Made by a program: the position numbers and the translations under genes. Positions 5,281 to 8,890 of a DNA stretch of 8,890 nucleotides are shown piece by piece. The notes beneath the pieces are model-generated. The model ran no database searches, was not told the origin of the DNA, and saw only the letters and a list, made by a program, of their open reading frames with translations. The DNA is from an uncultured Chloroflexota bacterium. GTDB taxonomy: Bacteria > Chloroflexota > Anaerolineae > Aggregatilineales > Phototrophicaceae. The DNA lies in assembly GCA_937927665.1 (NCBI GenBank), contig CALBRY010000319.1, positions 1-8,890 on the forward strand, read 5' to 3'. The stretch's first letter is position 1. Each line of letters starts with the position of its first letter.

Positions 5281-6300
5281 TTAACCCTGTTCCGGTGATG
5301 CGGCAGTCGGCTCCGGGCGGCGCGGCGCGAGAACTTCGCCCAGCGTGATGCCCATCGCCAAAAGACTGATCACCCCAAAAAATACGTAGCCAAATGCGGA
5401 AACGCCGTGAAACAGAAAACCTAGAGTTGTAGCTTGGGTTGGCGCAACCCCTAGTAGATCGCCCGCCAGCCGAACCGCACCTTCCCAAGGACCGAGAGAT
5501 GCGACCGAAACCGGAATAGCGATACTGAAGGACACCAACGGGACGGTAAGCAGCGTCAGATTGATTGCATCGCTCCCCGGCGGGAAAATCCCCAACGCCA
5601 AGATGAGCGGAAAAACAACCAGCCCGGATGCTGCCCACGCAATGATCGACCAGATCAACGTTAGAAAAAGGCGGCGTAGATCGGTCAGAATTGCCAATCC
5701 ATTGAGCATTTCTTCTAGACGTGTTAACAAGCCGACACGGTGCAGGATCGGGATACGCGTTTCGAGGGTGGTGAAAATACGATGCGCTGCGGTAGGGAAC
5801 CGCGCTAATCCGATCAAAATGAGTAGACCCACCACCGCGACAGCACCAAACAGAAGGCTTGTTTGTGCGATGGTTGGCGGAATGTCCGCGATACCTGCCA
5901 GACCGAGCGCAAGCATCACGATGATCATCACCAGATCGATTAATCGCTCTACAATCACGCTGGTGGCGGCAGTCACAAGAGGAACGCCGTAGCGTGTTGA
6001 GAGCGCCAATGTACGACCGACTTCTCCGGCGCGCAGCGGCAGAAGGTTGAGGAAATTAGTCATGTTATTACTATGGTAGAATCCAAGTAAACTGACCTGA
6101 CTGCCGATCAAGATACGCCAGCGAACAGCGCGCGCCGCTGCCGCCAACCATAACCCACCAAAACCGACGATCACCCATCCAATTTGTGCCTGACGAATCC
6201 CATCGATGACCTCAGCGAACGGCACGCCGTTCAGTGCTATCACAAGGAAGATTCCGCTTACCAGCACGCTGGCAGCGACAAAGATCAGGCGTTTAGGCAA
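5281..6300 (-). CDS. LPG-synthase-TM/flippase-like integral membrane protein
   Basis: This 339-residue polytopic protein belongs by motif to the lysylphosphatidylglycerol-synthase transmembrane family (UPF0104, PF03706). Signatures are NNMTNFLNLLPLRAGEVGR (78-96), VIVERLIDL (115-123) and the late VSVASLGPWEG (264-274), a variant of the usual SxGxxGxxE motif. Hydrophobic segments lie near 5-24, 41-58, 120-138, 146-165, 212-238, 247-270 and 297-325. There is no lysyltransferase domain, so it is not MprF; stand-alone members are thought to handle lipids or lipid-linked sugars, but its substrate is unknown. The start is TTG at 6300: an in-frame stop lies seven codons upstream with no ATG or GTG between, and later starts would cut the first helix. 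The ribosome site is weak. It leads a two-gene operon with the hydrolase. Confidence 0.88.
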   Translation of the reverse strand: MPKRLIFVAASVLVSGIFLVIALNGVPFAEVIDGIRQAQIGWVIVGFGGLWLAAAARAVRWRILIGSQVSLLGFYHSNNMTNFLNLLPLRAGEVGRTLALSTRYGVPLVTAATSVIVERLIDLVMIIVMLALGLAGIADIPPTIAQTSLLFGAVAVVGLLILIGLARFPTAAHRIFTTLETRIPILHRVGLLTRLEEMLNGLAILTDLRRLFLTLIWSIIAWAASGLVVFPLILALGIFPPGSDAINLTLLTVPLVSFSIAIPVSVASLGPWEGAVRLAGDLLGVAPTQATTLGFLFHGVSAFGYVFFGVISLLAMGITLGEVLAPRRPEPTAASPEQG

Positions 6301-6337
6301 GGATTCCGATCCAGTAGATGATTAGAGTACATAGTTT

Positions 6338-6366
6338 AATATACACCATTTGTTCGGAGGTGGGAA
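6338..6366 (-). promoter_or_regulatory. putative promoter of the flippase-hydrolase operon
   Basis: On the minus strand, TTCCCA (complement of 6361-6366, 4 of 6) and TATATT (complement of 6338-6343, 5 of 6) are separated by 17 bp. This would start transcription near 6331, about 30 nt before the TTG start codon. The placement is good but the -35 is only fair. Confidence 0.5.
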
Positions 6367-6538
6367 TTGAAACAACACTAAATCTCACAATTTTTTACAA
6401 CTTATTTATGATTTTGATTTGTTGTACAATTTTTATGTTCCCTCCCGCATATACACAATAGTAGCAGACTTGCTATGTTCCATGTAAGTCCAAGTCACGC
6501 ACAGCACAAATTGTATTGTGTTACGGATTATTACGCAA
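6367..6538. other. AT-rich intergenic stretch without a recognisable gene
   Basis: No convincing coding sequence is seen. Small features are an 8-bp palindrome TTGTACAA, a TACAAC/GTTGTA inverted pair nearby, TAGCA-GACT-TGCTA able to form a 5-bp hairpin, two ATGTTCC copies 40 bp apart, and CACAA-ATTGTA-TTGTG (6506-6521). None matches a known RNA family to my eye. Confidence 0.4.
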
Positions 6539-6573
6539 TGCCCCGTCTCCAAACTTGGTTTAGAGACGGGGCA
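6539..6573 (-). terminator. strong hairpin just after the persulfide dioxygenase gene
   Basis: TGCCCCGTCTC (6539-6549) and GAGACGGGGCA (6563-6573) form a perfect 11-bp stem. Inside, after one mismatch, AAAC (6551-6554) and GTTT (6558-6561) can continue it to a 3-nt loop. It lies 4 nt past the stop codon of the leftward gene. No proper T-run follows on either strand, so it may stop transcription poorly and act rather as a 3'-end stabiliser. Confidence 0.6.
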
Positions 6574-6577
6574 CTGG

Positions 6578-7972
6578 TTAGGGGGTGACAGCTTGATTGG
6601 CGCGCTGCCATGCTTCGAAGCCGCCAATCATGTTGATCATGTTCGTGAAGCCAAGTTTATCAAGGATGCTGGAGGCGATCAGCGAGCGCGCGCCGGATTG
6701 ACAGTGAATGATCATGGGCGTTTCGCGGGGGAGTTCGGCGGCATGGGAGGCGAGCAAGCCATAAGGAATATTCACCGCGCCGTCAATGTGTCCTTCGCTA
6801 AATTCACTCGCGCCGCGCACATCGAGCACCAGCGCTCCCTGATCGATCAAGGTTTGCGCGCCTTTGGCATCGGTTTGGGCGATGAATTTTTCGGCGGATT
6901 CGACCACTTCGGGCGTGAAGTATCCCATCACCTGATCAACCCCAACGGCGCGGAGTTCGGCAGTCAATGAGCGCACCGCGTCCGGTTCGGCGATCAAGTA
7001 GGTGGGTTGATCAAAATTGACTACCCATCCGGCGTAGGTGTTGAACTGCGTCCCCGGTGGGATGCGGATCGCGCCTGTGATCAGGCTGCCGACTTCGTCG
7101 ATCATGCGGGCATCGATGACATTTGCGCCGGATTTGACGATCTCAGCGAGGACAAACCCTTCGAGCGGTTCCGGCGTGGGCAGGGTATCGATCAACGCGG
7201 GACCTTCCCGATTGACGCGCTTCATCTGCTTGAAGTAGCGCGGAGTCTCCGGTTGATCTGCCAGAAGCCAGCGCACAAACGAGGCTTCGTCGCGGAACTG
7301 AAATGCCGGATTGAACATTTTTTCATAGCCTACGGTCGAGGTCGGGATCGCACCGAGTGCTTTTCCGCATGCGCTCCCTGCGCCGTGACCGGGGTAAAGC
7401 TGGAGATAATCGGGCAGTTCGCGGAACTTGAGGACGTTTTGCCACTGTCCCGCCGCGCCGATCTCTTTCGCGCCGACAATACCCGCCGCTGTTTCGAGCA
7501 GATCGGGACGTCCCATATCGCCAACGAATACGCAATCGCCTGTAAAAATACCCATCGGGCGGTCGGCGTTGGCGGTATCCGTGACGAGAAAACAAAGATG
7601 CTCCGGTGTGTGACCGGGGGTGTGCATCGCCCGTACTTCGACCTTACCGACGTAAAAAACATCACCATCATGGAGGTGTTGATCGCCGCGCGCCGCGTCC
7701 CCATACCCGTACTGCCAATCCGCGCCGCCTTCGGCGCTGAGAAACAGCCGCGCGCCGGTATGCGCCGCGAGTTCACGCACGCCGCTGACAAAATCAGCAT
7801 GGATGTGGGTTTCGGTCACATGGGTAATCGTCAAGCCTTCTTCCGCTGCCGCTTGCAGATAAGGCGCGATATTCCGCATCGGGTCGATCACAACCGCTTC
7901 GCGGGTACGCTGACAGCCGATCAAATAGGATGCCTGTGCTAACGGCTTATCGTAGAAGTATTTGAGGAGCAT
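6578..7972 (-). CDS. persulfide dioxygenase-rhodanese fusion (CstB/ETHE1-like)
   Basis: This 464-residue protein has three domains. Residues 1-250 are a metallo-beta-lactamase fold of the ETHE1 persulfide dioxygenase type: ETHIHADF (H56, H58, D60), TPGHTPEH (H121), FTGDCVFVGDMGRPD (D146) and LYPGHGAGSACG (H196, C202); one non-haem iron is expected. Residues about 262-350 are a rhodanese fold without a catalytic cysteine (IAEPDA where the Cys loop should be). Residues about 368-460 are an active-type rhodanese, LDVRGASEFSEGHIDGA, with C414 in HCQSGARS. The order and length match CstB of Staphylococcus aureus, which oxidises persulfides to sulfite and transfers sulfane sulfur to give thiosulfate. 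It probably detoxifies sulfide or persulfide in the cytoplasm. Start: GGGGGA lies 6 nt before the ATG. No CstR/CsoR regulator or sulfide:quinone reductase gene adjoins it here. Confidence 0.92.
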   Translation of the reverse strand: MLLKYFYDKPLAQASYLIGCQRTREAVVIDPMRNIAPYLQAAAEEGLTITHVTETHIHADFVSGVRELAAHTGARLFLSAEGGADWQYGYGDAARGDQHLHDGDVFYVGKVEVRAMHTPGHTPEHLCFLVTDTANADRPMGIFTGDCVFVGDMGRPDLLETAAGIVGAKEIGAAGQWQNVLKFRELPDYLQLYPGHGAGSACGKALGAIPTSTVGYEKMFNPAFQFRDEASFVRWLLADQPETPRYFKQMKRVNREGPALIDTLPTPEPLEGFVLAEIVKSGANVIDARMIDEVGSLITGAIRIPPGTQFNTYAGWVVNFDQPTYLIAEPDAVRSLTAELRAVGVDQVMGYFTPEVVESAEKFIAQTDAKGAQTLIDQGALVLDVRGASEFSEGHIDGAVNIPYGLLASHAAELPRETPMIIHCQSGARSLIASSILDKLGFTNMINMIGGFEAWQRANQAVTP

Positions 7973-8005
7973 TCGGAGTCCCCCGAACTTGTGGTGAATC
8001 GATCA

Positions 8006-8018
8006 TCTCTCAATTATA
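8006..8018 (-). promoter_or_regulatory. -10 element of the persulfide dioxygenase promoter
   Basis: A perfect TATAAT (complement of 8013-8018) lies 40 nt upstream of the ATG on the minus strand, placing the start near 8006 and a leader of about 34 nt. No good -35 is found 16-18 bp upstream (GAACTT or AACTTT), so an activator or a different sigma contact may be needed. Confidence 0.5.
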
Positions 8019-8107
8019 CGACGGGCTTCTGGCAAAAGTTCCGTTTTTAGGAGGTTTGTTTAGGGTATACACATGGATTGGCGGCGCGCGGCAATTTCTG
8101 AACTGTG

Positions 8108-8113
8108 TATGAT
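8108..8113 (+). promoter_or_regulatory. candidate -10 of the DUF998-type gene
   Basis: TATGAT is a 5-of-6 match and would start transcription near 8120, at the left arm of the inverted repeat. No -35 consensus is seen at the right distance. Confidence 0.35.
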
Positions 8114-8118
8114 GGACT

Positions 8119-8150
8119 CTTAACACAGTCATTTCTAAGTCTGTGTTAAG
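8119..8150 (+). repeat. perfect 10-bp inverted repeat in the leader of the DUF998-type gene
   Basis: CTTAACACAG (8119-8128) and CTGTGTTAAG (8141-8150) are exact inverted copies with a 12-nt spacer. The right arm ends one base before the AGGAGG ribosome site (8152-8157). It may be a repressor operator over the start site, or a hairpin at the 5' end of the mRNA. There is no T-run, so it is not a terminator for anything upstream. Confidence 0.75.
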
Positions 8151-8165
8151 TAGGAGGGAAAAGGT

Positions 8166-8846
8166 ATGCCTATTCATGTGACGATTGCATGGATCGCGGG
8201 GTTCGTCGGGGCGGCGATGGTCATCATCGCATCGTTAGTCGCCGCATTTTCCTATAACACGCGCACGAATAAACCCTTTAACCGGGATTATTCACCACTC
8301 ACGCACATGGTTTCACAGCTTGGGCATGAATCAACTCCGCAGCATACATTGTTCAACGTATTGATGATCCTGAGCGCGGCTTGCTTCGCGGCGCTGTCAT
8401 TCGGCATCGCGCGCGAAGTGGGGGATAACGCCATCAAGGCAATTTTAACCACCGTTGCGATTCCATCGGGGATCGCGGGGGCGCTGGTCGGGTTTTATCC
8501 AAGCGGAAAGCCGACCGAAGGCAGCCCTGTTCATCTGATTTTTGCGATCTTCTTCTTCATGATCAGCGCGTTCATCGTCGGCGTGTTTTCCGGTTATGTG
8601 CTGTTCGCGGATGCGCCGAATTTTCCGCGCGAACTCGGATGGATTGGGATTGCGCCGGTGCTTGCCGCTGTCGCTAATCTCGTGGTCGGGCTCATCATGA
8701 TCATCACGGGCAATAACGGCTGGTCTGTGCCTGATCTGACGAGCAATCCGCCGCGTATTATGGCGATGCCAACGACAGAGTGGGCATACATCATCCTGCT
8801 GAATGCTTGGGTGGTGGTGATGGCGATTCATCTGCTGGCACGCTGA
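8166..8846 (+). CDS. DUF998-type six-helix integral membrane protein
   Basis: This 226-residue protein has about six membrane helices (near 7-28, 62-80, 90-110, 120-146, 157-179 and 205-224). The loop after helix 1, RDYSPLTHMVSQLGH (40-54), and the GFYPSGKPTEGSPVHLIFA stretch (108-126), with its conserved proline and histidine before a helix, match the DUF998 family pattern. The function of DUF998 proteins is unknown, so none is assigned. The start is firm: AGGAGG lies 8 nt before the ATG, and the first helix follows directly. It is divergent from the persulfide dioxygenase gene and appears monocistronic. Expression may be governed by the inverted repeat just upstream. Confidence 0.83.
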   Translation: MPIHVTIAWIAGFVGAAMVIIASLVAAFSYNTRTNKPFNRDYSPLTHMVSQLGHESTPQHTLFNVLMILSAACFAALSFGIAREVGDNAIKAILTTVAIPSGIAGALVGFYPSGKPTEGSPVHLIFAIFFFMISAFIVGVFSGYVLFADAPNFPRELGWIGIAPVLAAVANLVVGLIMIITGNNGWSVPDLTSNPPRIMAMPTTEWAYIILLNAWVVVMAIHLLAR

Positions 8847-8864
8847 CGGGCAAAACAAGAGAAC

Positions 8865-8890
8865 AAAAAAGCCTAACGCAAAGGCGCAAT
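8865..8890. terminator. possible left arm of a terminator cut by the window edge
   Basis: AAAAAAGCCTAACGCA (8865-8880), 18 nt past the stop codon, looks like the A-rich left half of a bidirectional terminator; the right arm would lie beyond base 8890. A short GCCT/AGGC pairing is the only part visible here. Confidence 0.3.

Noticed and set aside
6376..6437. Possible small RNA in the AT-rich spacer
   Set aside because: There is no promoter-plus-terminator pair of its own and only short weak palindromes; nothing distinguishes it from ordinary spacer.
6433..6627. Short minus-strand open frame crossing the hairpin after the persulfide dioxygenase gene
   Set aside because: It overlaps the end of that gene in another frame and runs through the stem-loop; no ribosome site or protein-like pattern is seen.
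7007..7942. Long open frame on the plus strand across the persulfide dioxygenase gene
   Set aside because: It is antisense to a gene with full domain signatures, its translation shows no family motif, and it arises from codon bias of the opposite strand.

Overview
The window is chromosomal-looking DNA from a free-living bacterium, moderately GC-rich by eye, with compact genes and short AT-rich spacers. The protein mix suggests Chloroflexota (Anaerolineae-like): a tandem-hotdog thioesterase, a stand-alone thioredoxin-like ferredoxin, a glycine-linker secreted protein, a flippase-like membrane protein and a CstB-like persulfide dioxygenase. This placement is inference; there is no rRNA or other phylogenetic marker. 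No tRNA, CRISPR array, insertion sequence or phage gene is visible.

Layout. 1-45 (-) is the first 15 codons of a gene with an apparent signal peptide or membrane anchor. 177-1085 (-) is a two-domain hotdog thioesterase ending at a strong hairpin. It diverges from 1174-1470 (+), a NuoE-type [2Fe-2S] ferredoxin. 1627-2592 (+) is an unrecognised exported, cysteine-rich protein closed by a textbook terminator. 2732-3538 and 3535-4425 (+) are a two-gene unit: a MerR regulator with a TipAS-like ligand domain, overlapped by 4 nt by a DUF2268-type HExxH zinc peptidase. A compact intergenic strip holds a MerR-style promoter with a 19-bp spacer and a central dyad. The next three genes are on the minus strand: 5281-6300 (LPG-synthase-TM/flippase-like membrane protein) followed 4 nt later by 4506-5276 (alpha/beta hydrolase), and 6578-7972 (persulfide dioxygenase with a degenerate and an active rhodanese domain). 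Finally 8166-8846 (+) is a six-helix DUF998-type membrane protein whose leader carries a perfect 10-bp inverted repeat.

How they may work together. Only two gene pairs look co-transcribed (2732-4425 and 4506-6300). The most system-like element is the MerR/TipAS-peptidase unit: a small-molecule-sensing activator that appears to control itself and a zinc peptidase. The other genes look like independent housekeeping or stress units: persulfide detoxification, acyl-thioester hydrolysis and electron transfer. A perfect 14-bp LacI-family-style palindrome over the stop codon of the hydrolase gene, where an operator is not expected, is the most puzzling non-coding signal.
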